Shown in pieces: positions 47,069-57,270 of a stretch of DNA of 64,000 bases. The notes below the pieces were generated by a model. The model saw only the letters and a list, made by a program, of their open reading frames with translations, was not told the DNA's origin and ran no database searches. Made by a program: the position numbers and the translations under genes. Source of the stretch: an uncultured Sulfitobacter sp. GTDB lineage: Bacteria; Pseudomonadota; Alphaproteobacteria; Rhodobacterales; Rhodobacteraceae. Each line of letters starts with the position of its first letter. Positions within the stretch are counted from its first letter, which is position 1. The DNA is taken from assembly GCA_947501805.1 (NCBI GenBank), contig CANMXJ010000004.1, positions 1 to 64,000 of the forward strand, written 5' to 3'.

Positions 47069-48564
47069 TCATACTGCTCCCGATATCTGCGCACGATGTA
47101 GAGAGCGATGACGTTCAACCCCAATGTCAGGACAAACAGTGTCAGTCCAAGCGCAAAGGCCACCAGCGTTTCGGGCGAGGCAAAGTTGGTATCCCCCGTC
47201 AACTGGCTGACGATGCGGGTTGTGATGGTGGTCATCGCTTCCAAGGGGTTCAGGGAAATGCGGGCAATCGCCCCTGCCCCCAGCACCACGATCATGGTTT
47301 CGCCAATCGCACGGGATGCTGCCAGCAGGATCGCGCCCACGATGCCTGGCAGCGCGGCGGGCAGCACCACCTGGCGCACGGTTTCCGAATGGGTTGCTCC
47401 AAGGCCGAAAGAGCCGTCGCGCAAGGACTGCGGCACGGCGTTGATGATGTCATCGGACAAGGAAGACACAAACGGGATCAACATGATGCCCATGACCAGG
47501 CCGGCGGTTAGCACGGCCGTGGCACCGCTCATCCATTCCACGCTCAGAAATCCTTCTTCGCCACGGCCAAAGACACTGACAAGGAACGGACCGACGGTGA
47601 GGAGCGCGAAAAGGCCGTAGACAATCGTGGGGATGCCGGCGAGGATTTCCAGTAGCGGCTTTGCCACGGCGCGTGTCTTTGGTCCCGCATATTCGCTAAG
47701 GTAAATCGCGGCAAACAGCCCGATGGGAACCGCAACCAGCAAGGCAATGAAAGAGATATAGAGCGTGCCCCAAAGCAGCGGTAGGATCGACAGATCGCTG
47801 TCACCGCGAAAATTCGGTGCCCATTTGGATCCCAGAAAGAAATCGCGCCAGTCGTGCATCCGAAAGAAGTTTATTGATTCAAACAACATCGAAAAGACGA
47901 TGCCAACGGTGGTCAGGATCGCAAGGGATGCGGCGAGGATGAGCAGGGTTTTGACGCCTGCCTCAACCGTGTTGCGGGCGCGGAAAGCGGCGGTTGTCAT
48001 GCGGTATGCAAGGGCAAATCCGATCAGCGCAAGGGTCAGCACGCTTAGCGTCATCGCCGTTGACCCGTTTGCATTCATCGCGCGGTATCTCTGAGCAGCC
48101 GCAAGCACGGGCGCTGCTACGTCCGACCCCAAGGCCACACCCACTTCGGCCAGTTGCGCGCGGATATTCGAGGTCTCGACATTCAACGATGCGGCATTAA
48201 CGGATGTAATCGCGCCCTGCGCAATTGCTGTATCAAGTCCATCCGCAATCCGGCGCACGTCGCTCATTACCAGCCCGACTGAGGAGCCTTCGTTGATCGT
48301 TTCCGCAGGGATCAGGCCGATCACAGCGTTCTGCACCAGCATTGGCTGGATCAGCAGCCACAGCGCCAACACCAGCAAGGAGGGCACGGCAATGAACATC
48401 AGCGCGGTTGAGCCATAATAGCTTGGCAAGGAATGCAGGATACGCTGATCGCCACCTACACTGGCAATCGCGCGGCGGCGCACAAGAATGTAGCCGAAGC
48501 TTGCCAGTACAAGCACGATAAGCACCAACATGGCGGGCGAGATGCTGTGAAAAAAATCAAACAA
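47065..48564 (-). CDS. pstC: Phosphate ABC transporter permease PstC (long form)
   Basis: 499 aa, against about 320 in E. coli, with an N-terminal extension of membrane and periplasmic segments before the core. The permease coupling segment is LRDGSFGLGATHSETVRQVV. The start is TTG at 48564 with only a weak ribosome site (GAAAGC), so the true start may be slightly downstream. It follows pstS by 99 nt, with an intercistronic hairpin between. Confidence 0.95.
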   Translation of the reverse strand: MFDFFHSISPAMLVLIVLVLASFGYILVRRRAIASVGGDQRILHSLPSYYGSTALMFIAVPSLLVLALWLLIQPMLVQNAVIGLIPAETINEGSSVGLVMSDVRRIADGLDTAIAQGAITSVNAASLNVETSNIRAQLAEVGVALGSDVAAPVLAAAQRYRAMNANGSTAMTLSVLTLALIGFALAYRMTTAAFRARNTVEAGVKTLLILAASLAILTTVGIVFSMLFESINFFRMHDWRDFFLGSKWAPNFRGDSDLSILPLLWGTLYISFIALLVAVPIGLFAAIYLSEYAGPKTRAVAKPLLEILAGIPTIVYGLFALLTVGPFLVSVFGRGEEGFLSVEWMSGATAVLTAGLVMGIMLIPFVSSLSDDIINAVPQSLRDGSFGLGATHSETVRQVVLPAALPGIVGAILLAASRAIGETMIVVLGAGAIARISLNPLEAMTTITTRIVSQLTGDTNFASPETLVAFALGLTLFVLTLGLNVIALYIVRRYREQYE

Positions 48565-48619
48565 GGCTTGGCAGCTTTCTGTTTGGAAAGGGGTAGGTCA
48601 GACGAGCGAGGCAGATGAG

Positions 48620-48644
48620 GCGCGGGCATCTGTCATGCCCGCGC
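48620..48644 (-). terminator. Intercistronic hairpin between pstS and pstC
   Basis: A perfect 10-bp stem GCGCGGGCAT / ATGCCCGCGC around CTGTC, 19 nt after the pstS stop, with no T-run. It probably protects the pstS message or reduces read-through into pstC. Confidence 0.65.
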
Positions 48645-48663
48645 CGTATCTTGTTAGGTGGGA

Positions 48664-49704
48664 TCAAGAGCCCGAGCCAAGCACTTGTTCATCCGCGACC
48701 ACGGCTTGCGTGTTCGCCAGTTCAGGGTCTGACACCAGCCCGTATTCGGCCAAGGGACCATCGGGGCCTGCAATCTCGTCCAGTACAAAGAATTCAGCGA
48801 ATTCTTTCAGGCCGGGGATGACGCCGATATGCGCCTTCTTTACGTAAAAATAGAGCGGACGGGAAACGGGGTATTCACCACTCGAGATGCTTTCGGTGGA
48901 CGGAACAACGCCTGACATGGGGGCGACTTGCAGCGCGTCTGTGTTGTTCTCGTAGAAAGCCAGACCAAAGACGCCGATGCCGTCCTTGTTGCTGTCAATG
49001 CGGGCCAGCGTTTCGGTGTAATCGCCGTCGATGTCCACGCTTTTGCCATCGGTGCGCAGCGTGATGCAGGATCTTTCGGCGGCCTTTTTGTCGTCTCCCA
49101 TTGCGGCTTTCATAACCTCGAAGTCGCCACTTGCTTCGCAACCTGCAAGGATCACCTTGTCTTCGAACACTTCGCGCGTGCCGTGTTTGGTGCCAGGAAC
49201 AAAAGCCTGAATGGGTTGTGCGGGGAAGTCGGGATTAACTTCGTTCCACATCGTGTAGGGATTTTCGATTATCGCGCCGTCCACAACAATTTTGTCAGAA
49301 AGGGCGCGATACCAATCGGTCGGCGAGAATGCAAACGCCTCGCCGTCGATATCGGAGGCAAACACGATGCCGTCATAACCCACCCGCACTTCAATGATGT
49401 CGCTCACGCCATTGGCCGCGCAGACTTCCAATTCTGAGGCTTTGATCTGGCGCGAAGCATTGGCGATGTCGATGGTGTTTTCCCCCACACCGTCACAGAA
49501 GCGTTTAAGACCTGCCGAAGAGCCACCTGACTCCACCACTGGTGTCGGGTAGTCAAAGTTTTCGCCAAAGGCTTCGGCCACAATCGCCGCATAAGGCAGC
49601 ACGGTGGATGAGCCTGCGATTTGCACCTGATCGCGCGCTAAAGCCGTTGAAGCAGAGAATGCGGCAATCGCCAGCGCGGACGTTGTGAGCAATTTCAGTG
49701 ACAT
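48664..49704 (-). CDS. pstS: Phosphate-binding protein PstS
   Basis: 346 aa with a signal peptide (cleavage near STALA-RD, residue 23). Phosphate-binding segments QIAGSSTVLPYAAIV, VESGGSSAGLKRFC and the later PGTKHGTREVFED (Arg and Asp/Glu of the binding site). AGGATAG precedes the ATG. A Pho box lies about 80-108 nt upstream. First gene of pstSCAB-phoU-phoB. Confidence 0.97.
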   Translation of the reverse strand: MSLKLLTTSALAIAAFSASTALARDQVQIAGSSTVLPYAAIVAEAFGENFDYPTPVVESGGSSAGLKRFCDGVGENTIDIANASRQIKASELEVCAANGVSDIIEVRVGYDGIVFASDIDGEAFAFSPTDWYRALSDKIVVDGAIIENPYTMWNEVNPDFPAQPIQAFVPGTKHGTREVFEDKVILAGCEASGDFEVMKAAMGDDKKAAERSCITLRTDGKSVDIDGDYTETLARIDSNKDGIGVFGLAFYENNTDALQVAPMSGVVPSTESISSGEYPVSRPLYFYVKKAHIGVIPGLKEFAEFFVLDEIAGPDGPLAEYGLVSDPELANTQAVVADEQVLGSGS

Positions 49705-49783
49705 GATCTATCCTGTCATTTGATTTCGAAAAACCACCCCCATGGTGATCTGACGCCTGCCTAGGCATCGCGTGCTGTGCTTT

Positions 49784-49812
49784 TGTGACAGGAGTGTTAC
49801 AGTTTTATGACG
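49784..49812 (-). promoter_or_regulatory. Pho box upstream of pstS
   Basis: On the minus strand CGTCATAAAACTGTAAC is followed by a third repeat CTGTCAC, giving three 7-mers at about 11-nt spacing that match the PhoB consensus CTGTCAT-N4-CTGTCAC. It would put pstSCAB-phoU-phoB under PhoB control. Confidence 0.8.
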
Positions 49813-49847
49813 CTGGTGAAATTCGTATCAAATTCTGCGAAAATCAT

Positions 49848-50897
49848 TCAGTCGGTGGAAGGTCGCAGCGGCAAGATCACGGTGAATGCCGCGCCCTGAC
49901 CCAATTCGGAGTGAATCCTGAGACGCCCTCGATGTCTGTTGAGAATATGCTTCACAATCGCCAGCCCCAACCCCGTGCCACCCTCTGTACGGCTGCGATG
50001 GGTGTCGCCGCGATAGAAACGTTCTGTCAGGCGTGGCAGATGCAGGGGGGCAATGCCGGGACCTTGATCTTTTACCGTTACGCGGACGGCGGGCGCGCGC
50101 AAAGCGGGATCGCGTGGCGCAGTTTCAACGGTGATTTCGACCGTATTCCCCGTCCCACCGTATTTGATCGCATTTTCGATCAGATTGGTGAACACCTGTA
50201 CCAGTTGATCCGCATCCCCTACCATCGGGATTGCATCCTCCCCGAAATCCGCCACAAGTTGCACGCCATTGTCCGCCGCGAGTGGTGACAGATTGCGCAG
50301 CGTAGTGCGTAAGATTTCTGTCAAATCAACCTTATCCGTTGGCCGGACCCGTTCTTCGGCCTCAACGCGGCTGAGTGACAAGAGGTCCGCAATCAGGCGG
50401 TTCATGCGGCCCGCTTCATCCGCCATGATTGTCAGGAAACGGGCACGCGCCTGCACATCATCGCGCGCCGGACCTTGCAAGGTTTCGATGAACCCAAGGA
50501 GCGATGTCAGCGGTGTGCGCAATTCATGGCTGACATTGGCCACAAAGTCGCGGCGCATCTGCCCTGCTTGCGCCTGTGGTGTGATGTCAAGAAAGCTGAG
50601 CAAGACAGTGCCGCTTGGTGTCATGGATTTAATCGTGACCTCAAACGTGCGTTCACGCCCTGCATCGCCCGCGGTAAAGTCGGCTTTGCGGGGTTTTCCG
50701 TCAGACAGGGATTGTTCAACTGCTTCGACCAAGGCGGGTTGACGCAGGAAGGTAATGAAATGGCGTTTAAATGCGCCCTGCCCCAACACTCCGGTCGCCG
50801 CATCGTTGATCGCGATGATCCTTTCATCGCGGTCAATGGCCAAGGTTGGCAGCGGTAAGGCTGCGATAACATGCGACAGGAATGTCGTGTCAGACAT
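49848..50897 (-). CDS. phoR: Phosphate regulon sensor kinase PhoR (no membrane segment)
   Basis: 349 aa. PAS-like domain at about 5-105 (LPTLAIDRDERIIAINDAAT), HisKA with phospho-accepting His124 in VSHELRTPLTSLLGF, and HATPase_c with NLIENAIKYGG and DQGPGIAPLHLPRL, GGTGLGLAIVKHI. It lacks the transmembrane helix of E. coli PhoR, so it is a soluble kinase that must sense through PhoU and the Pst complex. It is upstream of pstS and divided from it by the Pho-box region; 3 nt separate it from the carbonic anhydrase stop. Confidence 0.93.
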   Translation of the reverse strand: MSDTTFLSHVIAALPLPTLAIDRDERIIAINDAATGVLGQGAFKRHFITFLRQPALVEAVEQSLSDGKPRKADFTAGDAGRERTFEVTIKSMTPSGTVLLSFLDITPQAQAGQMRRDFVANVSHELRTPLTSLLGFIETLQGPARDDVQARARFLTIMADEAGRMNRLIADLLSLSRVEAEERVRPTDKVDLTEILRTTLRNLSPLAADNGVQLVADFGEDAIPMVGDADQLVQVFTNLIENAIKYGGTGNTVEITVETAPRDPALRAPAVRVTVKDQGPGIAPLHLPRLTERFYRGDTHRSRTEGGTGLGLAIVKHILNRHRGRLRIHSELGQGAAFTVILPLRPSTD

Positions 50898-50900
50898 TGC

Positions 50901-51422
50901 CTAGAGCGGCGTCAAATCGCGGCGAAAGCGGGCGGCATTGTCGGTGTAATGCTTGGCGCTGGCGGTCAGCATTTCAATGGCCTTGTCGTCAAGTTCACGC
51001 ACTACTTTGCCCGGTGATCCCATCACAAGAGAACCATCCGGGATCACCTTGTTCTCGGTGATCAATGCGCCCGCCCCGATCAGGCAGTTCTTGCCGATTT
51101 TGGCCCCGTTCAGCACGGTTGCCCCCATCCCGATCAGGGAATTGTCACCGATTGTACAGCCGTGGAGCATAACCTTGTGGCCGATGGTGCAATTGATGCC
51201 AATTGTCAAAGGACAGCCGGGATCAGTATGGAAAACGCTGTTCTCTTGTACGTTACTGCCCGCACCAACGTGGATCAGTTCGTTATCACCGCGCAGCGTG
51301 CACCCGAACCAGACGGATGATCCGGCCTCCAGCACGACATTTCCAATAACGTTTGCATCCGGTGCGACCCATGCCTCTGCGTCTACGGTTGGGGTGATGT
51401 CGGCCAAGGCGTATAAAGTCAT
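50901..51422 (-). CDS. Gamma-class carbonic anhydrase-like protein
   Basis: 173 aa. Left-handed beta-helix of hexapeptide repeats ([20 protein letters not shown]), with metal-binding His65, His82 and His87 spaced as in the gamma carbonic anhydrase family ([14 protein letters not shown]). YrdA/PaaY-type members vary in activity. The stop lies 3 nt before phoR and the start overlaps gmk by 4 nt, so gmk, this gene and phoR form one unit. Confidence 0.9.
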   Translation of the reverse strand: MTLYALADITPTVDAEAWVAPDANVIGNVVLEAGSSVWFGCTLRGDNELIHVGAGSNVQENSVFHTDPGCPLTIGINCTIGHKVMLHGCTIGDNSLIGMGATVLNGAKIGKNCLIGAGALITENKVIPDGSLVMGSPGKVVRELDDKAIEMLTASAKHYTDNAARFRRDLTPL

Positions 51423-52072
51423 GTGTCATCCTCGAATTCGGTTTGTAATTTGCGTACGTGATCCAGCAAACGGGGCTGTTGGGAGCGGCGGAACCGTTCG
51501 GCGGTGATAATTGACTTCAGACGGACTTCGGTCTCGACCAGATCGTCATTGATCAGGACGTAATCGTACCCGTCCCAATGACTGATTTCGTCCCAGCTTG
51601 CGGACATGCGCAGCTTGATCGTTTCCTCGTCGTCTTGGCCGCGCGAGATCAGGCGGCGTTTGAGTTCGGGGATCGAGGGCGGCAGGATAAAGATCGACAG
51701 CACGTAATCCTCAAGGCCGGAATTGCTGATCTGCTGCGCCCCTTGCCAATCCACGTCGAACAACACATCGCGGCCGTTGTCGATGGCGCGCTGTACAGGG
51801 GCGCGTGGGGAGCCGTAATAATTGCCAAAGACACGGGCATGTTCGAGCATCTCCCCCTTGTTCACCGAATTGCGAAAATCCTCTTGAGTAGTGAAATAGT
51901 AATCCTTCCCGTCAACCTCTCCTGCGCGGGGCGCACGGGTGGTGGAAGAGACCGAGAATTGCAGTGATGGATCCCAATCGCGCAGTTTGCGCGCCAAAGT
52001 CGATTTGCCTGCACCCGAGGGTGAACTCAGAATGATCAGAAGCCCGCGCCGTTCTGCTTTTACTTCGCCCAT
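51419..52072 (-). CDS. gmk: Guanylate kinase
   Basis: 217 aa. P-loop [15 protein letters not shown] near 16-30, then [18 protein letters not shown] and [13 protein letters not shown], the GMP-binding and lid regions. It converts GMP to GDP. The start lies 3 nt after the yicC stop. The yicC-gmk order is conserved in many proteobacteria. Confidence 0.97.
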   Translation of the reverse strand: MGEVKAERRGLLIILSSPSGAGKSTLARKLRDWDPSLQFSVSSTTRAPRAGEVDGKDYYFTTQEDFRNSVNKGEMLEHARVFGNYYGSPRAPVQRAIDNGRDVLFDVDWQGAQQISNSGLEDYVLSIFILPPSIPELKRRLISRGQDDEETIKLRMSASWDEISHWDGYDYVLINDDLVETEVRLKSIITAERFRRSQQPRLLDHVRKLQTEFEDDT

Positions 52073-52075
52073 GTA

Positions 52076-52966
52076 CTACTCCACATTCTGCACTTGTTCG
52101 CGCATTTGGTCGATGACCGCCTTGAGCGCCAGACCGATGCTGGTCAACGCTTTCATCTGTGCCTTGGAGCAAAGCGTGTTGGCCTCACGGTTGAACTCCT
52201 GCATCAGAAAATCGAGTTTGCGACCGACAGCACCGCCCGCAGCCAGCAGATCGCGCGCGGCGCTCACGTGGGCACCCAAACGGTCGATTTCTTCCGTGAT
52301 ATCAGTTTTCACGGCGATCATGGCAAGTTCTTGCGCGACCCGGTCCGCATCCGCACCTTCGGAATTGTCCATTATCCGTGACAGATTATTGCGTAGGTTT
52401 GTGGCCATTTCATCCTGACGGGCTTGTGTCAGGGTAGCGGCCTGCGCCGTGAGTGTTTCGACTTCGTTCAACTGCGCCGTCAGCACTTCTGCGAGGGCCG
52501 CCCCTTCACGGTGGCGCATGGCATCAAAATCGGCAAGGACGTGATCCACATCGGCCAGCAAGGCCGTGCATAGGGATTCAGCGTCATCCGCATATGTCGG
52601 CTGCTCCAACACGCCCCGCATTGTCACGATGTCGGTGGCTTTTGATGGGGCCAAAGACACTCCTGCATCCATGGCGCGGGCTTCGATTTCCTGCAGCGCA
52701 CCTAGAACTGTCGCCAATTGCGCATCATTGACAACGAGCCCGGCCATTGCTTCGTCACGGGTCAGGCGCAGGTTGCATGTGACATTGCCACGGGTCGCCA
52801 GTGCGCCGAGCTTTTTGCGCAATCCCGCTTCAAGCCCGTCGACCCAATCAGGCACCCGCAGGCGCAGATCCAGTCCGCGCCCGTTGACACTGCGCACTTC
52901 CCAGCCCCAGCTAAAGGGCGCATCCGCACCACTGGCGGAGGCAAAGCCTGTCATGGATTTGATCAT
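52076..52966 (-). CDS. yicC: YicC-family endoribonuclease
   Basis: 296 aa from ATG at 52966. N-terminal IKSMTGFASASG and SVNGRGLDLRLRVPD, C-terminal DITEEIDRLGAHVSAARDLL and GRKLDFLMQEFNREANTLCS, the two halves of the YicC/DUF1732 family, which has RNase activity. A GGGAC 16 nt before the ATG may serve as the ribosome site; MGQTR at 52981 is an alternative start. Precedes gmk. Confidence 0.94.
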   Translation of the reverse strand: MIKSMTGFASASGADAPFSWGWEVRSVNGRGLDLRLRVPDWVDGLEAGLRKKLGALATRGNVTCNLRLTRDEAMAGLVVNDAQLATVLGALQEIEARAMDAGVSLAPSKATDIVTMRGVLEQPTYADDAESLCTALLADVDHVLADFDAMRHREGAALAEVLTAQLNEVETLTAQAATLTQARQDEMATNLRNNLSRIMDNSEGADADRVAQELAMIAVKTDITEEIDRLGAHVSAARDLLAAGGAVGRKLDFLMQEFNREANTLCSKAQMKALTSIGLALKAVIDQMREQVQNVE

Positions 52967-53211
52967 GCGCGTTTGTCCCATCGGTGTGCGTTGCTGTCTT
53001 GTCTGCAATAAGTCGAAACGCCCCGTTGGGGCAAGCCCCACCCCCCGTCAAGCGGTTAACCAGAGTATAACAAAACCGCCCATTTGCCTAAACTCTGGAG
53101 TATTAAGGTTTTGATAACAGGTATGGCGTCGGGGCGGCATATAAATGGAACGGTTGTGACCGGCGCTTATCCGCCACGGCCAGTCCAGCGGAAAACGAAG
53201 GATCAAAGCAC

Positions 53212-53922
53212 GTGGACAAGTCACTTCTAAACGCGCAGAATGTTGTAACCATGTCAAATTATCAGCCAGAAACCGGATACACGGCCATCGCGCAGGTCGA
53301 AGCCTATTGGGAAGCCCTTCGCGGGTCACGCCTGCTGCCAAAGCGGTCCGACATTGACCCGCGTGGCATCGAAAAGGCGCTTGAGAACGCATTCATTCTA
53401 GAACGCATCGCACCGGGTATTGCGCGTCTGCGCGTCGCTGGCAGCCATTTGAATGATCTGATGGGCATGGAAGTGCGCGGCATGCCGCTGACGGCTTTCT
53501 TTACGCCCGAGGCCCGCGCAGATGTGGCGGACATGCTGGAAGTCGTTTTCCAGACCCCTGCCATCACCACGTTGCAAATTACCGCCACGCCCGCGCCGGG
53601 GCGTCCTGCACTGGAAGGCAGGTTGGTTCTGTTGCCACTGAAAAGCGATCTGGGGGATGTGAGCCGCGTTCTGGGCTGTTTGGTGGTGCCAGGTGATGTA
53701 GGATTGGCACCCCGCCGCTTTGATGTGGCGCACAAGGAAGTTCTGCAGATCGTTGCAGGTCAACCGCCGATGCCGAAAACTGACAAACCGGCAGGGCCAT
53801 CGCTGCCACGGGTGGAACCTGCACATCAGCCGTCCGGCATGGCAGAAAACATGCGTCCCTTTGCCGGTAAAAGCGGCAAGGCGCGTCCGCCCTATTTGCG
53901 TTTGGTCAAATCAGACGACTAA
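53212..53922 (+). CDS. PAS_5-type domain protein
   Basis: 236 aa from GTG at 53212 with GAAGGA 9 nt upstream; ATG at 53251 has no ribosome site. Residues about 20-165 (IAQVEAYWEALRGSRLLPKR, LENAFILERIAPGIARLRVAG, MGMEVRGMPLTAFFTPEARA) fit the PAS_5 family common in Rhodobacterales. The C-terminus is Pro/Lys-rich and without domain. No output domain is present, so it may act as a cytosolic sensor or adaptor. A convergent terminator follows. Confidence 0.8.
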   Translation: MDKSLLNAQNVVTMSNYQPETGYTAIAQVEAYWEALRGSRLLPKRSDIDPRGIEKALENAFILERIAPGIARLRVAGSHLNDLMGMEVRGMPLTAFFTPEARADVADMLEVVFQTPAITTLQITATPAPGRPALEGRLVLLPLKSDLGDVSRVLGCLVVPGDVGLAPRRFDVAHKEVLQIVAGQPPMPKTDKPAGPSLPRVEPAHQPSGMAENMRPFAGKSGKARPPYLRLVKSDD

Positions 53923-53949
53923 GACCCGCAAACATGGGTGATACGAAAA

Positions 53950-53978
53950 ACGCCGCCAACCTTCCAGGTCAGCGGCGT
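53950..53978. terminator. Bidirectional terminator
   Basis: ACGCCGC / GCGGCGT, a 7-bp stem with a 15-nt loop, flanked by A-rich sequence on the left and CTTT on the right. It lies between the convergent PAS and DAHP synthase genes. Confidence 0.7.
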
Positions 53979-54002
53979 CTTTAACGTAATTCCAATTGGG
54001 CC

Positions 54003-55373
54003 TTAGCCTGCCGCTTTGACAGTCTGTTGCTCGCGACGCGCGCTTAGCTCTTCTGCGACAAGAAACGCAAGCTCCAGAGACTGGCTGGCGTTCAAGCGCG
54101 GATCACAGGCTGTGTGATAACGATCCGAGAGATCCTCGTCGGATACCGCACGTACACCGCCGGTGCATTCGGTCACGTCCTGACCTGTCATTTCGAAATG
54201 CACACCACCGGGCACTGTGCCTTCGGCAGCATGCACTCCGAAGAACTCGCGCACTTCGCGCAGTACCGAATCAAAGGGTCGCGTCTTGTAGCCGGTTGAT
54301 GACTTGATGGTGTTGCCGTGCATTGCGTCACAGGTCCAGACGACGTTTGCGCCTTCTTCCTGCACCGCTTTGATCAGCCGTGGCAGGTGCTCGCCCACGG
54401 ATCCTGCACCAAAGCGGGCGATCAGCGTCAGACGGCCCTCTTCATTTTCAGGGTTCAGTTTGGCCATCAGAAGTTTGAGATCTTCGGCTGTCATGCTTGG
54501 GCCACACTTGAGGCCGATCGGATTCAGCACGCCGCGGGCAAACTCGACATGTGCACCGTCCGGCTGGCGGGTCCGATCCCCGATCCAGATCATGTGACCG
54601 GACCCTGCAAGCCATCGGCCGGTCAGGCTGTCCTGACGACACAGCGCCTCCTCATACTCAAGCAACAGCGATTCATGACTGGTGTAAAATTCTACCGACT
54701 GCAACGTATGGGCCGTATCGGCATTCACACCGGCCGCTGACATGAAATCAAGCGTATCGGAAATACGGTTGGCAATTTCACGGTATTTCGCGGCGCGTTC
54801 CTGATCGGTAAAGCCTAAGGTCCAGCCATGCACCTGATGCACATCCGCATATCCGCCCGTTGAAAAGGCCCGCAGCAGGTTCAGCGTGGCAGCGGCCTGT
54901 GTATAGGCGCGCAGCATCTTTTCGGGGTTCGGGATGCGGGCATCTGCGGTGAAATCCAGCTCATTGATAATGTCGCCACGGTAGCTTGGCAGTTCGACAC
55001 CATCCAGCGTTTCGGTGTTGGCTGAACGTGGCTTGGCGAACTGTCCCGCCATTCGGCCCAGTTTGATCACCGGCACCTTGGCACCGTGGGTCAGCACAAT
55101 GGCCATTTGCAACAATACCTTGAAGGTGTCGCGGATCGCATCCGAACTGAATTGCTCGAAGCTTTCGGCGCAATCACCGCCTTGCAACAAAAAGGCCTCG
55201 CCGCGCCCTGCGGCGGCCAGATGTTTCTTCAACCGGTCCGCCTCGCCGCCAAAGACCAGAACCGGATAGCGGGCCAACTGTGCTTCGACCGCATTCAATG
55301 CGGCTTGATCTGGGTAATCAGGCATCTGGATTCGCGGTTTTGCGCGCCAGCTTGACTTGCTCCAAGTGCTCAT
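54003..55373 (-). CDS. aroF: Class II 3-deoxy-7-phosphoheptulonate synthase
   Basis: 456 aa from ATG at 55373 with GGAGAAG upstream. Class II DAHP synthase, the plant/AroAII type: [29 protein letters not shown] and [12 protein letters not shown]. It joins phosphoenolpyruvate and erythrose 4-phosphate as the first step of the shikimate pathway. The metal ligands (Cys in GGDC and His, Glu, Asp later) are intact. Stands alone, divergent from a GlxA-type regulator. Confidence 0.95.
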   Translation of the reverse strand: MSTWSKSSWRAKPRIQMPDYPDQAALNAVEAQLARYPVLVFGGEADRLKKHLAAAGRGEAFLLQGGDCAESFEQFSSDAIRDTFKVLLQMAIVLTHGAKVPVIKLGRMAGQFAKPRSANTETLDGVELPSYRGDIINELDFTADARIPNPEKMLRAYTQAAATLNLLRAFSTGGYADVHQVHGWTLGFTDQERAAKYREIANRISDTLDFMSAAGVNADTAHTLQSVEFYTSHESLLLEYEEALCRQDSLTGRWLAGSGHMIWIGDRTRQPDGAHVEFARGVLNPIGLKCGPSMTAEDLKLLMAKLNPENEEGRLTLIARFGAGSVGEHLPRLIKAVQEEGANVVWTCDAMHGNTIKSSTGYKTRPFDSVLREVREFFGVHAAEGTVPGGVHFEMTGQDVTECTGGVRAVSDEDLSDRYHTACDPRLNASQSLELAFLVAEELSARREQQTVKAAG

Positions 55374-55552
55374 GGTCTCTTCTCCGGTCCGCACGCTGTT
55401 TATCAGCGCTATCAAAGTCCAATCTATACAAAAGGCCGTGCGCGGTGACCAGAACCCTTTTGCCCCCTCTTGACGTGGCGGTTATCGCGTGAACATGGTT
55501 TTGCATCGGTGTCAGGCTTGGCGACGATCAACCACTAGCAAAGGACGCCGCG

Positions 55553-56557
55553 ATGTCTGCGCAGCACTCCGCCACCCGCCTACCACTGGATACGGACAAA
55601 CCCCGGCGTTTTGTCTTTGTACTGCTCGACCAGTTCAGTCTGCTTTGTTTTGCGACCGCGATCGAAAGTCTGCGCATTGCCAACCGCATGGCGGGCAAAC
55701 CGATATATGCCTGGATGACTGTGGGCGAAGGCGGCGACAGTGTTGCCTGTTCTGCGGGCACGGTGTTCCAGCTTGATGATGATCTGGGCGATCTGGGCCG
55801 TGATGATACAATCATGGTATGCAGCGGCATTGACGTGCAAAGCGCAACAACCAAGAAGGTGTTGGGCTGGCTGCGCCGTGAGGCCCGCAAGGGACTTGTG
55901 GTGGGTGGGCTATGTACCGCTGCCTTTACGCTGGCCAAAGCCGGATTGCTGGACGGCAAGAAAGCGACAATCCATTGGGAAAACCAGGACAGCTTTGCCG
56001 AAGAGTTTCAGGAAGTGGACCTGACAAAATCGGTTTTTGTCGTGGACGGCAACCGTTTGACCACCGCAGGCGGGACATCTTCGATTGACCTGATGCTCAA
56101 GCTGATAGCGGATGATCAGGGCGAGGAACTGGCCAACGCGGTGGCAGATCAGTTGATCTATTCCTCTATCCGCACAGATCAGGACACGCAGCGCTTGTCC
56201 GTACCAACCCGTATCGGCGTGCGCCATCCAAAGTTGTCTCAGGTCATTCAGATGATGGAAACCAACATCGAGGAACCGATCAGTCCGTCCTTGCTGGCCA
56301 AAGAAGTCGGCATGTCAACGCGCCAGTTGGAACGCCTGTTCCGCCGCTATCTGAACCGTTCACCGAAACGCTATTACATGGAGTTGCGCCTGCAAAAAGC
56401 CCGCAACCTGCTGATGCAAACGGATATGTCTGTAATCAATGTGGCGCTGGCCTGCGGCTTTGCCTCGCCCTCGCATTTCTCCAAGTGCTACCGAGCGCAT
56501 TACGAGACAACGCCGTACAGAGAGCGCGGATCACATGCGGCGCGTTTGTCAATTTAG
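55553..56557 (+). CDS. GlxA-family (DJ-1/PfpI-AraC) regulator, second copy
   Basis: 334 aa with AAAGGACGC upstream. DJ-1/PfpI-like domain (FVFVLLDQFSLLCFATAIES, CSGIDVQSATTKKVLGWLRR, VGGLCTAAFTLAKAGLLDGK) followed by an AraC helix-turn-helix pair (LAKEVGMSTRQLERLFRRYL, NVALACGFASPSHFSKCY). It resembles activators of choline, carnitine or dimethylglycine use such as GbdR and CdhR. Only the DAHP synthase gene is adjacent, divergently, so the target is probably elsewhere. Confidence 0.88.
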   Translation: MSAQHSATRLPLDTDKPRRFVFVLLDQFSLLCFATAIESLRIANRMAGKPIYAWMTVGEGGDSVACSAGTVFQLDDDLGDLGRDDTIMVCSGIDVQSATTKKVLGWLRREARKGLVVGGLCTAAFTLAKAGLLDGKKATIHWENQDSFAEEFQEVDLTKSVFVVDGNRLTTAGGTSSIDLMLKLIADDQGEELANAVADQLIYSSIRTDQDTQRLSVPTRIGVRHPKLSQVIQMMETNIEEPISPSLLAKEVGMSTRQLERLFRRYLNRSPKRYYMELRLQKARNLLMQTDMSVINVALACGFASPSHFSKCYRAHYETTPYRERGSHAARLSI

Positions 56558-56686
56558 AGAGGTGCTGCGGGACTGACCTAATGGTGTCTGCTATGCGGAC
56601 TTGGCCACATACCAATCACAGCCTCGCAGCCAGTTCAGCAAACAGTACTTAAACCAAACTGGCTGTAAAGGAGCGGAACCAAGATA

Positions 56687-57022
56687 TCAGCTCGAAGGAG
56701 GCACATAACTGCCTTTGACCTTCTTGTATATATCTCGTGCCTTATGGCTTTCGGCGTTGCTGTACATTGGTATTGTTTTGAAGCTCTCAATCGCCCCACC
56801 CATGGTCGCGGCCAGAACAGAGCCAATATATTCGGAAACGCCGGGCATATCTGCAATGAGGGCGACATGGTGCTTTTGACCAAGCAACCCGTAGAAACCC
56901 ATCAGTTTTCCTCCCGCCGCTTCGCAAACTGTTCGCGCGGCCTCTTCTCGGTCCGTATCCCCATCGACAATCGACTTAATAGCTTGTGGCGTGTACTTAA
57001 TCATCAACATGTAAAGAGCCAT
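56687..57022 (-). CDS. GYD-domain protein
   Basis: 111 aa from ATG at 57022 with AAGGCTC upstream. YMLMIKYTPQAIKSIVDGD, EAAGGKLMGFYGLLGQKHH and VALIADMPG match the GYD domain (PF08734), a ferredoxin-like alpha-beta fold of unknown function. Single gene; the 248 nt upstream (57023-57270) hold no gene, only a CCTGTCAGG palindrome at 57170. Confidence 0.8.
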   Translation of the reverse strand: MALYMLMIKYTPQAIKSIVDGDTDREEAARTVCEAAGGKLMGFYGLLGQKHHVALIADMPGVSEYIGSVLAATMGGAIESFKTIPMYSNAESHKARDIYKKVKGSYVPPSS

Positions 57023-57270
57023 TTTTAAGAGCCTTCGCAAAATATCGAAAACGGCAAATCGAAGCAGATCATCTGCAAATCATTTTTACCGATGGCTCAT
57101 TCTATCACGTAACGGCTCTAAAGTCGCTGAGTTCATGGTCCGCACGAAAGTTCAATCTGGCGGGGAATGCCTGTCAGGGAGACACTTCAGTTTGCATCTT
57201 GCCTCACGTGTGAAGGTTGTTTCGAGCTCACACCAGTTATTACTGATCGTTGCCTAGGTTCCTTTAAATA

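Noticed and set aside
57170..57178. CCTGTCAGG palindrome, like the core of operators A-D
   Set aside because: The GGAAW-N5-WTTCC dyad is missing on both sides and no amine-related gene is near. Probably chance.
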